NCBI RefSeq assembly: GCF_002813375.1
Contig: NZ_PHUJ01000003.1
Coordinates: 248,001-312,000 of the forward strand
Reading direction: 5' to 3'
From: Pseudonocardia alni
GTDB lineage: Bacteria; Actinomycetota; Actinomycetes; Mycobacteriales; Pseudonocardiaceae
Length of the DNA: 64,000 bases
The notes beneath the pieces are model-generated. The model did no database searches, was not told the origin of the DNA, and saw only the letters and a list, made by a program, of their open reading frames with translations. The first letter of the stretch is position 1. Each line of letters starts with the position of its first letter. Both the position numbers and the translations under genes were made by a program. Shown piece after piece: positions 24,438-32,682 of this stretch.

Positions 24438-25634
24438 GTGACGCGTTCTCGGTGGGTCTTCGCGGCCCTGCTCGCACTGTCCCTCGTCGCCGGGTGCTCG
24501 GCACCCGCCGCGGCACCGCGGGCCCCCGGTGGGACCGGCGCGGCGGCACAGGACTGCGTGCCCGGCGCCGCATCCGCCCCGGACGGCACGGTCGCCTTCA
24601 GCCACGCCACCAACGTCACGATCACCGGCGGCGACGGCTACCGGGTCCTGACCGTCCGCACGCCCTTCCCGGGAGGGCAGCCGCAGTCGGTCGTGCTCGT
24701 CGGCTGCGGACAGGGCGACCCGGCGCTGCCCGCGGCGCTCGCCGGGGCCCCGGTGGTGCACACCCCGGTGAGCGGGATCTTCGCCGGTTCGACCACCCAG
24801 CTACCGATGATCACCGAGCTGGGTGGGCTCGACCGGATCACCGGCGTCGGCGGGGCCGCGCTGGTCACCGACCCGGCCGTGCGCGGTCGCGTCGAGTCCG
24901 GTGCCGCCGTCGACTTCGCGCCGAACGCCACGATCGACGCCGAGGCCGTCGTCGCCGCCGCGCCACCGGTCGTGCTGTCGGCGGGGACCGACGACCCGGC
25001 CTTCCCGGCGCTGGCCGCCGCCGGGATCCCGGTGGTCGGCTGGGCGGACTACCTGGAGACCGGTCCGCTCGGCCAGGCCGAGTGGATCAAGGTCGTCGGC
25101 GCGCTGACCGGGCAGGACGCCCGCGCCGCGGAGGTCTTCGACGGCATCGCGGGCCGCTACACCGACCTCGCCGGTCGTGTGCGCGGTCTGCCGCCGACCC
25201 CGATCGTCGCCGGGCAGCCCTACCAGGGCACCTGGAACGTCCCGGCCGCCGAGTCGACCGCGGGCATCCTGTTCCGCGACGCCGGCGCCACCTGGCTGGG
25301 CGCCGGGATGCCCGGCACCGGCACCCAGGCGCAGTCGCTGGAGCGGGTGCTGGCCGACGACGGCGACGCCCGCATCTGGCTCGCCGACGGCCCGTTCGCC
25401 TCGACGGCCGACGTCGCGACGCTCGACCCGCGGCTGTCCTCGCTCACCGCGGCCCGCCCCGGCGGGCAGCTGTGGACCCGCGACCGGGCCACCACCGCCG
25501 ACGGCGGCAACGCCCTCTACGAGCGCGGCGCGCTCCACCAGGACGAGATCCTCGCCGACCTCGTCGCGATCCTGCACCCGCAGGCCCTGCCCGGGCACGC
25601 GTTCACCTACTACCGGCAGGTGCCCGCCGGATGA
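24438..25634 (+). CDS. ABC transporter substrate-binding lipoprotein (FecB/BtuF fold)
   Basis: A 398-residue lipoprotein: basic start, hydrophobic run and VAGC lipobox (Cys about residue 20). The body has a PeripBP_2 layout: FSHATNVTITGGDGYRVLTV, LPMITELGGLDRITGVGG, NATIDAEAVVAAAPPVVL and a final AFTYYRQ. The segments VSGIFAGSTTQLPM and the long form resemble metal/cobalamin/oxyanion binding proteins rather than classical siderophore ones. It overlaps the permease by 4 bp (ATGA), forming an operon of binding protein, permease and ATPase. The substrate is uncertain; the MoSto genes downstream make molybdate or tungstate a candidate. Confidence 0.85.
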   Translation: MTRSRWVFAALLALSLVAGCSAPAAAPRAPGGTGAAAQDCVPGAASAPDGTVAFSHATNVTITGGDGYRVLTVRTPFPGGQPQSVVLVGCGQGDPALPAALAGAPVVHTPVSGIFAGSTTQLPMITELGGLDRITGVGGAALVTDPAVRGRVESGAAVDFAPNATIDAEAVVAAAPPVVLSAGTDDPAFPALAAAGIPVVGWADYLETGPLGQAEWIKVVGALTGQDARAAEVFDGIAGRYTDLAGRVRGLPPTPIVAGQPYQGTWNVPAAESTAGILFRDAGATWLGAGMPGTGTQAQSLERVLADDGDARIWLADGPFASTADVATLDPRLSSLTAARPGGQLWTRDRATTADGGNALYERGALHQDEILADLVAILHPQALPGHAFTYYRQVPAG

Positions 25635-26752
25635 GGCAGGCCGCACCGGCGTCGCCCGCTCCGGCGCCCCGGGCCCCGGACCGGGCCGGACAGCGCTCGG
25701 GACGCCGGGCGCCGCTGGTCCTGGCGCTGCTCGCCGCCGGTGTCGTCGTGCTGTTCGCCCTCGCCGTCTCGACCGGGTCGGTGGTGATCGGGCTCGACCG
25801 GACGCTGTCGGCGCTGCTCGGCATCGGCACCCCCGACGTCCGTCTCGACCTGCTCGTCACCGACCTGCGGGTGCCGCGGGCGGTGACCGCGACGGCCGTC
25901 GGCGTCGGGCTGGGCACCGCGGGGCTGCTCACCCAGACCCTGTTCCGCAACCCGTTGGCCGAGCCCTACGTGCTCGGGGTCAGCGCCGGGGCCGGGCTGG
26001 GCGTCGCGCTGGTGACCACGCTCGGCGCGGCCGCGGGGACCGCCGCGTTCGCCACCGGCGGGCTCGGCGCCGCACCGGTCGTCGGGGGTCGGCTCACGAC
26101 CGTCGCGGCCGCGGCGGTCGGTGCCGCCGCCGTGCTCGCGCTGGTGCTGGCACTGTCGCGGTTCGCCCGGTCGGTCACCGCGCTGCTCGTGATCGGCGTG
26201 ATGCTGGGGTCGGCGGTCACCTCGGTGGTCAGCCTGCTGCTGGTCTGGACCGACCCGCGCACCGCGCAGCAGTACCTGATGTGGGGCCTCGGCTCGGTGT
26301 CCGGCGTCGGTCGCGGCGAGCTGCCGGTCCTCGGCGGGATCGTCGCGGCCGGGCTGCTGGCGGTGGTCGTGCTGGCCAAGCCGCTCGACGGGCTGTTGCT
26401 CGGCGACGACTACGCCCGCACCGCCGGCGTCGACGTCGCCCGGGTGCGGCTGGCCGTGCTGGGTGTCGCCGCCGTGCTCGCCGGGGCGGTCACCGCGTTC
26501 TGCGGGCCGATCGGGTTCCTCGGCATCGCCGTGCCGCACCTGGCCCGGATGGCGGTCGGCACGGCGCGGCACCGGGTGCTCGTCCCGGCCACCGCCCTGA
26601 CCGGGGCGCTGGTCGGGCTGGCCTGCGCGGTCGTCGCGAACCCGCCGGGGCTGGGCACGGTGATCCCGCTGAACGTGGTGACCTCGCTGGTCGGGGCGCC
26701 GGTCGTGATCGCGGTGCTCCTGCGCTCCCGACGCCTGGGCGCGGCCTGGTGA
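25631..26752 (+). CDS. FecCD-family ABC transporter permease
   Basis: A 373-residue protein with a Pro/Ala-rich cytoplasmic N-terminus and about ten membrane segments. Family signatures: LRVPRAVTATAVGVGLGTAGLLTQTLFRNPLAEPYVLGVSAGAG (shown here as LRVPRAV, LFRNPLAEPYVLG), the MWGLGSVSGV segment, and GPIGFLGIAVPHLARM, the EAA-like loop contacting the ATPase. This is the type II importer class for siderophores, haem, B12 and, in the MolBC system, molybdate. Starts by 4-bp overlap with the binding protein and ends by 4-bp overlap with the ATPase. Confidence 0.9.
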   Translation: MRQAAPASPAPAPRAPDRAGQRSGRRAPLVLALLAAGVVVLFALAVSTGSVVIGLDRTLSALLGIGTPDVRLDLLVTDLRVPRAVTATAVGVGLGTAGLLTQTLFRNPLAEPYVLGVSAGAGLGVALVTTLGAAAGTAAFATGGLGAAPVVGGRLTTVAAAAVGAAAVLALVLALSRFARSVTALLVIGVMLGSAVTSVVSLLLVWTDPRTAQQYLMWGLGSVSGVGRGELPVLGGIVAAGLLAVVVLAKPLDGLLLGDDYARTAGVDVARVRLAVLGVAAVLAGAVTAFCGPIGFLGIAVPHLARMAVGTARHRVLVPATALTGALVGLACAVVANPPGLGTVIPLNVVTSLVGAPVVIAVLLRSRRLGAAW

Positions 26753-27552
26753 GCGCCGGGCTGGTGCTGTCCGGGCTCGACGTCGGGTACGCCGAGGGCG
26801 GGGCGCTGCGCCGCGGCCGGGTGCGCCCGGTGCTGTCCGGGGTGGACGCCGTCGCCGCACGGAGCGAGCTGACCGTGCTGCTCGGGGCGAACGGCGCGGG
26901 CAAGTCCACCCTGCTGCGGACCCTCGCCGGGCTGCTGCCCGCGCTGGGCGGCACGGTCACCCTCGACGGCACCGACCTGCTCGGGCTGCGAGCACCGGAA
27001 CGGGCCCGCCGGGTCGGGGTGGTGCTGACCGACCGGCCGGACCCGGGGCAGCTGACCGGCCGCGACGTCGTCGAGCTGGGGCGGCTGCCGCACACCGGCG
27101 CCACCGGCGTGCTCACCGCCGGCGACGAGGCCGCCGTCGACGCCGCGATCGACGCGGTCCGCGCCGGCCCGCTGGCCGGCCGCCCGCTGGCCCGGATGTC
27201 CGACGGCGAGCGGCAGCGGATGATGGTCGCCCGCGCACTGGCCCAGCAGCCCTCGCTGCTGCTGCTCGACGAGCCGAGCGCGTTCCTCGACGTCTCCTCC
27301 CGGGTCGCGCTGCTCGGGACGCTGCGCCGGCTGGCGGGGGAGCAGGACCTCGCGGTGCTGTTGTCCACCCACGACCTGGAGCCGGCACTGCGTCTGGCCG
27401 ACCGGGCCTGGCTGCTCGACGGCGCGGGCGCGCTGCACACGGGGACGCCCGGTGAGCTGGCAGCCTCCGGGGCGGTGGGGGCGGCGTTCGACACCGACGA
27501 GCTGGCCTTCGACGCGCCCACCGGCACCTTCCGCCTCCGCACCCCAGGGTGA
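26749..27552 (+). CDS. ABC transporter ATP-binding protein (FecE/BtuD type)
   Basis: A 267-residue ATPase. Walker A is GANGAGKST (about 47-55), the signature loop is MSDGERQR (normally LSGGE, a mild variant), Walker B is LLLLDEPSAFLD, and the switch His is in STHDLEPAL. GTG start overlapping the permease stop by 4 bp. Together with the two preceding genes it makes a complete type II importer. The 459 bp after it hold no convincing gene. Confidence 0.9.
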   Translation: MSAGLVLSGLDVGYAEGGALRRGRVRPVLSGVDAVAARSELTVLLGANGAGKSTLLRTLAGLLPALGGTVTLDGTDLLGLRAPERARRVGVVLTDRPDPGQLTGRDVVELGRLPHTGATGVLTAGDEAAVDAAIDAVRAGPLAGRPLARMSDGERQRMMVARALAQQPSLLLLDEPSAFLDVSSRVALLGTLRRLAGEQDLAVLLSTHDLEPALRLADRAWLLDGAGALHTGTPGELAASGAVGAAFDTDELAFDAPTGTFRLRTPG

Positions 27553-28011
27553 CCGCGTCCGCGCCGCCCTTCCCGCACCCGGCCGCGCCGCCGGCGCCAC
27601 CGCTCCCGGCCGCCCGGGAGGTACCCGGTCCGACGGCGGGCGGCCGCCGCCCCACCGGACCCGCGCCGCACGGCGTCCGACCGCACCGCACACCTCCGGA
27701 CATGGGCGGCGGGACCGGAACCTGTGCGACGCCGCGGGTGTGCCGCGGGTGCGGGGCCGGAGCGCGGGATGAGTCGGAGCTGCGGAACGGACGCCGGACA
27801 GTGGTGTGGATCACTCGGATGGCGTCGTGACCAGCGGATGCGGGCCGGTCGTGCACGACCGGCCGCGCCGACGGCGCGGCGCCCGGTCCCGGTACCGCAG
27901 CCCGGTCGGGATGTCCGTGGCGTCGTCGGGCACGACACGACCCGGAGTCGCTAGGTTCGCGCCGGACGCGCCGCCCGTCCGGGTGCGCGCATCGGAACAC
28001 GAGGAGATGCG
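27553..28011. other. 459-bp region before the MoSto genes, no supported gene
   Basis: A Pro-rich frame (27549-27830) overlaps the ATPase stop by 4 bp, but its translation is low-complexity, without motifs, and looks like random GC-rich code. The region holds a 22-bp palindrome (listed) and should contain the promoter of the MoSto pair. A possible weak -10 (TAGGTT, 27953-27958) lies about 55 bp before the first ATG. Confidence 0.5.
27843..27864. promoter_or_regulatory. 22-bp perfect palindrome upstream of the MoSto genes
   Basis: The dyad is centred on CGTGCACG with GGCCGGT and ACCGGCC flanks, perfect over 22 bp with no spacer. It lies 148 bp upstream of the first MoSto start. This is a likely operator, but no regulator gene is adjacent and it does not look like a ModE box. 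Confidence 0.55.
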
Positions 28012-28839
28012 ATGACGCACGCCGCGAGCGCGGCCGAGCTCGAGTCGCTGCTGCTGACCCGGTCGCTCGACGACCCGGAGCTCGCCGCGGCCACCGAGCG
28101 GACCCCCGACATCCGGGTCCTGCCCGACGTGTCCGTGGTCAAGGTCGGCGGGCAGAGCTTCATGGACCGCGGCCGCGAGGCGGTGTTCCCGCTGGTCGAG
28201 GAGCTGCTGGAGGCCCGGTCCGCGCACCGGCTGCTGATCGGCACCGGCGGCGGCACCCGTGCCCGGCACGCGTACTCCCTGGCCGCCGGGCTCGGCCTGC
28301 CCACCGGTGTGCTCAGCTCGGTCGGCAGCGCCGTCGCCGGGCAGAACGCCACCATGCTCGGCTACCTGATGGCCCGGCACGGGGTGCCGGTCGTCGCCGG
28401 GGGCGGGTTCGACGCACTGCCGCTGTCGCTGTCCGAGGTCCGCGCGGCGATCTTCGCGGGCATGCCGCCGTACGCCATGTGGCAGCCGCTGCCCGACGAG
28501 GGCGTCATCCCGCCCTACCGCACCGACGCCGGCTGCTACCTGGTCGCCGAGACCTACGGCTGCAAGAACATGATCTTCGTCAAGGACGAGGACGGTCTCT
28601 ACACCGCGAACCCGAAGAACGACCCGTCGGCGACCCTGATCCCCGAGATCACCGTCGACGAGCTCATCGAGCGGGACCTGCCCGACCTGATCGTCGAGCG
28701 CCCGGTGCTGGAGCTCATGCGGCACGCGACGCACGTCCGCTCGATCCAGATCGTCAACGGTCTCAAGCCCGGCAACCTCACCCGCGCGCTCGCCGGCGAG
28801 CACGTGGGCACGATCATCACCGCGGGAGACGCCCGATGA
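28012..28839 (+). CDS. Molybdenum storage protein subunit (amino acid kinase fold), first subunit
   Basis: A 275-residue protein of the amino acid/uridylate kinase fold. VSVVKVGGQSFMDRG (Lys-Gly-Gly phosphate site), LLIGTGGGTRARH, FAGMPPYAMWQPLP and FVKDEDGLYTANPKND match the MosA/MosB subunits of the Azotobacter molybdenum/tungsten storage protein, which packs polyoxometalate clusters using ATP. ATG at 28012 with GGAG 6 bases upstream. It overlaps the second subunit by 4 bp (ATGA), so they are translationally coupled, as expected for a hetero-hexameric cage. A plain UMP kinase is less likely because two diverged tandem copies are present. Confidence 0.85.
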   Translation: MTHAASAAELESLLLTRSLDDPELAAATERTPDIRVLPDVSVVKVGGQSFMDRGREAVFPLVEELLEARSAHRLLIGTGGGTRARHAYSLAAGLGLPTGVLSSVGSAVAGQNATMLGYLMARHGVPVVAGGGFDALPLSLSEVRAAIFAGMPPYAMWQPLPDEGVIPPYRTDAGCYLVAETYGCKNMIFVKDEDGLYTANPKNDPSATLIPEITVDELIERDLPDLIVERPVLELMRHATHVRSIQIVNGLKPGNLTRALAGEHVGTIITAGDAR

Positions 28840-29633
28840 GCACCACCCACCCCAAGGACGTCGAGTCCCCGCTGGCCCGCCAGACCCTGCTCGACCGCGA
28901 GCAGGTCCGCCCCGTCGACCAGCAGCAGCCGGTCATCCGGATGCTGCCCCGCCTGCGCGTGGTCGTGCTCGGCGGCCGCTCGATCGTCGACCGCGGCCGC
29001 GACGTGCTGCTGCCGCTCGTCGAGGAGCTGCGCGCCGCGATCTCCGGCGACCCGCTGCTGATCGCCACCGGTGCCGGGATCCGTGCCCGGCACGCGCTCG
29101 GCGTCGGCCTCGACCTGGGCCTGCCGACCGGTGCGCTCGCCGAGATCGCCGGCCGTGAGGCCGAGCAGAACGGGCACCTGGTCGCCGCGCTGCTCGCCGA
29201 GCAGGGCGTCGCCTACCTCGGGCACGACACCGTCGCCCACCAGCTGCCGGTGCACCTGGCCGCGTCGAACGCCGCCGTCACCAACGGCTACCCGCCCTAC
29301 GGCGTGCACGAGCTGCCGACGGCGGCCGGGAAGATCCCGGCCCACCGCACCGACACCGGCGCGCTGCTGCTGGCCGACGCGTGGGGCGCCGCCTCGCTGA
29401 CCTACGTCCGCGACGTCGGCGGCGTGCTCGACGGGGACACCGTGCTCCGCGAGGCGTCCGCGGCCGACCTGCTCGCCGACGCCGCCCGGACCCTGCCGAT
29501 CGACCGGGAGGCGCTGCGCACGCTGCAGCGCGCCCGCCACGTCCGGTCGGTGCAGATCGTCGACGGGACCGTCGCCGGGAACCTGACGAAGGCCCTGGCC
29601 GGGGAGCACATCGGGACCGTCGTCTCGGCCTGA
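28836..29633 (+). CDS. Molybdenum storage protein subunit, second subunit
   Basis: A 265-residue paralogue of the preceding gene: LRVVVLGGRSIVDRG, LLIATGAGIRARHALGVG, NGYPPYGVHELP, IPAHRTDTGALLLAD, and the shared end GNLTKALAGEHIGTVV (compare GNLTRALAGEHVGTII in the first subunit). The first-strand Lys of kinases is replaced here (VLGGRS, not VKVGG), so this subunit may bind ATP differently or not turn it over. It starts within the stop of subunit one. The pair would form a cytoplasmic Mo/W cage. The stop is followed by a degraded epoxide hydrolase fragment. Confidence 0.85.
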   Translation: MSTTHPKDVESPLARQTLLDREQVRPVDQQQPVIRMLPRLRVVVLGGRSIVDRGRDVLLPLVEELRAAISGDPLLIATGAGIRARHALGVGLDLGLPTGALAEIAGREAEQNGHLVAALLAEQGVAYLGHDTVAHQLPVHLAASNAAVTNGYPPYGVHELPTAAGKIPAHRTDTGALLLADAWGAASLTYVRDVGGVLDGDTVLREASAADLLADAARTLPIDREALRTLQRARHVRSVQIVDGTVAGNLTKALAGEHIGTVVSA

Positions 29634-29678
29634 CCTCCGAGGACGGGATCCGTCCGGGTCCGGTGCCACGGTCGTGTC

Positions 29679-29930
29679 GTGGCGCCGAACCCGTTCCCCG
29701 TCCCGCAGGCGGAGATCGACCGCCTGCACGCCCGACTCGACGACACCGCCGGCCCGACGTACCGTCCGGCGCCGGGTGGTCCTACGGCGTCCCGCCCGAC
29801 CGTCTGCGCGCGCTCGCCGACCACGGGCGGCACCACGTCGACCGACGGGCGGTGGAGGAGCGGCTGGCCGCGGACTCCGTCGTCGTCGACGACCTCCGGG
29901 CGTTCGCCCACTCCCTCGGACCCGAGTCCG
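29679..29930 (+). pseudogene. Epoxide hydrolase N-terminal domain remnant (frameshifted, truncated)
   Basis: From a GTG at 29679 the frame reads VAPNPFPVPQAEIDRLHARL, the beginning of an epoxide hydrolase N-terminal (EHN) domain. Near 29765-29785 the similarity moves to another frame: GAGWSYGVPPDRLRALADH, then DRRAVEERLAA, which is the rest of that domain (normally W-S-Y-G and Y-D-W-R). The catalytic alpha/beta domain is absent. So this is a gene with at least one frameshift and a 3' truncation. The fragment ends right at a 17-bp inverted repeat. Confidence 0.75.
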
Positions 29931-29933
29931 GCG

Positions 29934-29993
29934 ATCGATCAGTACCTCAGGGCGGTCGCGTGACGGGGGGACAGCGCTGAGGTACTGATCGAT
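29934..29993. repeat. 17-bp perfect inverted repeat with 26-nt loop
   Basis: Left arm ATCGATCAGTACCTCAG (29934-29950) and right arm CTGAGGTACTGATCGAT (29977-29993) are perfect complements. The arms are only about 47 percent GC in DNA that is otherwise above 70 percent, and they abut the truncated epoxide hydrolase fragment. It could be a terminator for the MoSto operon and the convergent TVP38 gene, or the scar or ends of a small mobile element. Confidence 0.8.
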
Positions 29994-30060
29994 GTCGGCG
30001 CGGCCGGGAGCCGGCGAGCGCAGCCCGGGCGGCGCCGGGGCGGGGTCGGGCAGCCGGGCC

Positions 30061-30735
30061 TCAGCCCACCGGGACCGGCGGGACCGGCGGAGCGGCACCG
30101 GGCTCCGTGCGTCGCCGCCGTCGCCGACCCGCGACGAGTGCGGCGCCCGTCAGCAGCACCAGCCCGGCGACGGCCGCCACGAACGGCACCGAGGCCGGGT
30201 CCCCGCCGTAGGCGCCGATCGTCACGAACGCCACCGCCGAGGGCGCCACCCCGAGCACCGACCCGGCCAGGTAGTCGCGCAGCCGGATCGCGGTCAGCCC
30301 GCAGGCGTAGCTGAGCACCGGGAACGGGATCACCGGCAGCAGCCTGCCCCCGGCGACGGCCCACAGCCCGCCCCGGCGCAGCCGCGCGTCGAGACGGCGG
30401 ATGCGGGCGCCGCCGATCCCGGCGACGACCTCGCGGCCCAGCGTCCGCGACAGCACGAAGCCGATCAGCGAGCCCACGGCGACGGCGGTCATCGTCGTCG
30501 CCAGGCCGACGGGCAGGCCGAACAGGACCCCGGCGGCGATGCCCATCACGGTCGCTGGCGCCGGGACCAGGGTGAACCCGACGAACAGCAGGGTGAACAG
30601 GACCGGTGCCGCCCAGCCCGCGGACGCCGTCGTCGCACGGACGCCCTCGACCGTCGGCCAGCCGGTGACCAGCAGTACCGCGGAGCCCGCGGCCACCAGC
30701 GTCACCAGCAGCACGGGCCGCCACCATCGGGCCAC
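30061..30735 (-). CDS. TVP38/TMEM64 family (DedA-superfamily) membrane protein
   Basis: A 224-residue protein with about five to six membrane segments. The conserved SNARE-associated/VTT core is visible: FTLVPAPATVMGIAAGVLFG, then VGSLIGFVLSRTLGR, and RLLPVIPFPVLSYACGLTAI, followed by LRDYLAGSVLG. These proteins are thought to act in lipid (polyprenyl-phosphate or phospholipid) transport. GTG start at 30735 preceded by GGAGG at 9 bases; the frame open to 30948 lacks support. The C-terminus is a basic cluster and a Pro-rich tail. Confidence 0.85.
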   Translation of the reverse strand: MARWWRPVLLVTLVAAGSAVLLVTGWPTVEGVRATTASAGWAAPVLFTLLFVGFTLVPAPATVMGIAAGVLFGLPVGLATTMTAVAVGSLIGFVLSRTLGREVVAGIGGARIRRLDARLRRGGLWAVAGGRLLPVIPFPVLSYACGLTAIRLRDYLAGSVLGVAPSAVAFVTIGAYGGDPASVPFVAAVAGLVLLTGAALVAGRRRRRRTEPGAAPPVPPVPVG

Positions 30736-30865
30736 CGTCGACCACCTCCACCCGGGTCTACGAGTACGGGTACCCGCGGGGTTCGGGTGAGCACCGGCAC
30801 GGACCGGTGAACGGCGACCGGTGTGCGGCGGACGACGGTGTCCGGTGTGACACAGTCTCGGCCTG

Positions 30866-31261
30866 ATGAGACGTCCGGCGCGCACCCGCACCCTGCTGGG
30901 GTGGATCGCCGTCGCGTTCGTCGGGGCGTGGATCGTCGGGACCGTCACGCTGATCGCGGCGGCGGGGGAGCGCGGTGCTGACGACCGGGCCGCGCTCTAC
31001 GAGCGGGGCGAGGCCGCGCTGCGGACCCCCGACGGTGGCGGTGCCCGGTTGCACGAGCTGCTGCTCGACGCCCCGGACCGCGGTTTCGTCGACGACTACG
31101 TCGAACGCCTCCAGGCGGCTGGGTCGCCCGCCGTGCTGCCCACCGGGCCGGACCGGGTCGAGGTGCGCTCGGGACCGGTGCTGGTGACGCTGTCGGTCAC
31201 CGAGGAGGCGGGCCGCTGGTACTTCAGCCTCCTGCCGCCCGGGGAGCGGGAACCGGGCTGA
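30866..31261 (+). CDS. Small membrane-anchored protein of unknown function
   Basis: 131 residues: a basic start, one membrane segment (LLGWIAVAFVGAWIVGTVTL, about 10-29), then a soluble domain of about 95 residues that ends WYFSLLPPGE. ATG start. I do not recognise a family. Its 3' end overlaps the convergent hypothetical gene by 38 bp, so one of the two may be mis-called. Confidence 0.6.
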   Translation: MRRPARTRTLLGWIAVAFVGAWIVGTVTLIAAAGERGADDRAALYERGEAALRTPDGGGARLHELLLDAPDRGFVDDYVERLQAAGSPAVLPTGPDRVEVRSGPVLVTLSVTEEAGRWYFSLLPPGEREPG

Positions 31262-31565
31262 CCACCGGGCGCCACCACGGCGTCCGCGACCGGGGCGCCG
31301 GCCCGGGGCCCGCCGCGACGACGACACCGGGGAACCCGGTCAGCAGCCGCGGCACCGCGCGGCGCAGCCGTCGCACGGCGGCGGCGCCGTCGACGTCGTC
31401 GAGGCGCGCCTGCAGGAACAGCCCGCCCCCGTGGCGCGCGGTCCGCACCCGGGACAGCTCGGGCAGCGTCCGCGCCAGCACACGCAGTTCACCCGCGGTC
31501 AGCGGACAGCCGGCGACGACCACCGTCGCGGTGAAGGGGCGCGTCCCGTCGTGCTCCGAGCTCAT
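31224..31565 (-). CDS. Hypothetical protein, 113 aa
   Basis: A soluble protein (MSSEHDGTRPFTATVVVAG, then LTAGELRVLARTLPELSRVR) with a plausible alternating beta-alpha pattern and a Pro-rich C-terminus. I recognise no family. ATG start. It overlaps the preceding convergent gene by 38 bp at its 3' end. Codon bias (third-position G/C) looks like real code. Confidence 0.5.
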   Translation of the reverse strand: MSSEHDGTRPFTATVVVAGCPLTAGELRVLARTLPELSRVRTARHGGGLFLQARLDDVDGAAAVRRLRRAVPRLLTGFPGVVVAAGPGPAPRSRTPWWRPVVSPVPAPRAAGG

Positions 31566-31647
31566 GGAGTCCCCTACGAGCGGAGCCCCCGTCCGGATGC
31601 GGTCCCGGCCGGGAGATACCCACTTCTCATGACGCCGGGACCTGGGG

Positions 31648-32673
31648 TTACTCCGTCCGCAGCAGCTCCGTGACGTCCGTCCGGAACTGCATCGCCCGAT
31701 AGGGCCAGTTGGTCGTGGTGTTCCACTGGCTGACGACCAGGTGCAGGTCGTCGAGCGTCGAGCCGGGGACGACGTAGCCGCCGTAGAGCTGTGCGACGCG
31801 GCCGGTGGCGTGGTCCTCGTCGTCCCAGCCGCAGCCGGTGAGCACCGTGGTCCGCGGGGCGCGGTGCAGGTCGGCGTCCGGGCGGTCGAGCAGCAGTGTG
31901 TCGATCCGGTAGTTCCCGGCGTCGAAGACGGTGAGCAGCAGGTGCTCGCGACCGTCCGGGCCGGGCACCCGGCGCAGGTTGAGCTCGCCGAACGCGCCGG
32001 GGAGGGTCAGCGTCGGCGGGTTGCCCCAGTCCCAGCGCTCCCCGGCGAAGCCCCACGGCTCCCACGCGTCGCGGTCGGTGATCCGGTCGGCGGGCACCCG
32101 GTGCAGCAGCAGGCCGTCGCGGCGCTGGAAGCCGGTGGTGTAGGCGTAGACGTAGCCGTCGCCGCCGTCGCACCAGGTCAGCTGCTGGAACAGGCCGTCG
32201 TGGTGGTCGCCGGGCCAGTCGCAGCCGGTCCGCTCCCAGGTGACGCCGTTGTCGCGGGAGGCGACGATCTCGCTCCACAGCACGTTGCCGAGGCCCTTGT
32301 TGGCCATGACGTGCAGGTACATCGTGTCGCCGACGGTGATGACGTCGGCCGGCAGGATCGTGGTGACGCGCCGGTGCAGCCGGAACCAGTTCGTCGCCGG
32401 CTTGCTGACCAGGCGGCAGGCGTAGTCGGCCGCGTCGCCGCCGGAGCCGGTCCAGCGCAGGCCGCCGCGGACGTCGTCGGGGTCGGCGAACAGCACGACC
32501 GGGGAGCGCCAGCCGGGCCCGCCGACACCGGCCCGGTCGAAGGTGTCGCCGAAGACGGCGACCAGGCGCCCGTCCGGGGCGGTGGCGAGGATGCCGAGGT
32601 CGGTGCCGCCGATCCCGAACCGGTCGGTGTACCCGGGCCCGGTCAGGTCGGCGATCTTGGTCGTGACGGCCAT
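31648..32673 (-). CDS. DUF4185 domain protein (possible arabinan-active beta-propeller)
   Basis: A 341-residue protein without a clear signal peptide. FGIGGTDLGILATAPDGRLVAVFGDTF at the start and repeated blades (ACRLVSKPATNWFRLHRRVTTILPADVI, YAYTTGFQRRDGLLLHRV, VLTGCGWDDEDHATGRVAQLYGGYVVPGS, seen here in pieces) are the DUF4185 layout. Some DUF4185 proteins are now known as endo-D-arabinanases (GH183) acting on mycobacterial arabinan. With no export signal, a cell-wall role is uncertain. It is the first of a minus-strand run that includes the hydratase 9 bp upstream. Confidence 0.75.
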   Translation of the reverse strand: MAVTTKIADLTGPGYTDRFGIGGTDLGILATAPDGRLVAVFGDTFDRAGVGGPGWRSPVVLFADPDDVRGGLRWTGSGGDAADYACRLVSKPATNWFRLHRRVTTILPADVITVGDTMYLHVMANKGLGNVLWSEIVASRDNGVTWERTGCDWPGDHHDGLFQQLTWCDGGDGYVYAYTTGFQRRDGLLLHRVPADRITDRDAWEPWGFAGERWDWGNPPTLTLPGAFGELNLRRVPGPDGREHLLLTVFDAGNYRIDTLLLDRPDADLHRAPRTTVLTGCGWDDEDHATGRVAQLYGGYVVPGSTLDDLHLVVSQWNTTTNWPYRAMQFRTDVTELLRTE

Positions 32674-32682
32674 GGCGCGACC

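Larger units (their letters stand above)
29634..30060. other. 427-bp region holding an epoxide hydrolase remnant and an inverted repeat
   Basis: Between the MoSto pair and the convergent TVP38 gene. It contains the frameshifted gene fragment at 29679-29930 and the 17-bp inverted repeat at 29934-29993, both listed. I see no other gene. Confidence 0.7.

Noticed and set aside
27549-27830. Pro-rich 93-aa frame overlapping the ABC ATPase stop by 4 bp
   Set aside because: The overlap looks like coupling, but the translation is low complexity with no recognisable motif and resembles other antisense or random frames in this GC-rich DNA.
31224-31261. Treating the 38-bp convergent overlap of two hypothetical genes as proof that one is false
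   Set aside because: Short tail-to-tail overlaps also occur between two certain genes here (trpS and MOSC, 23 bp), so both are kept with lower confidence.
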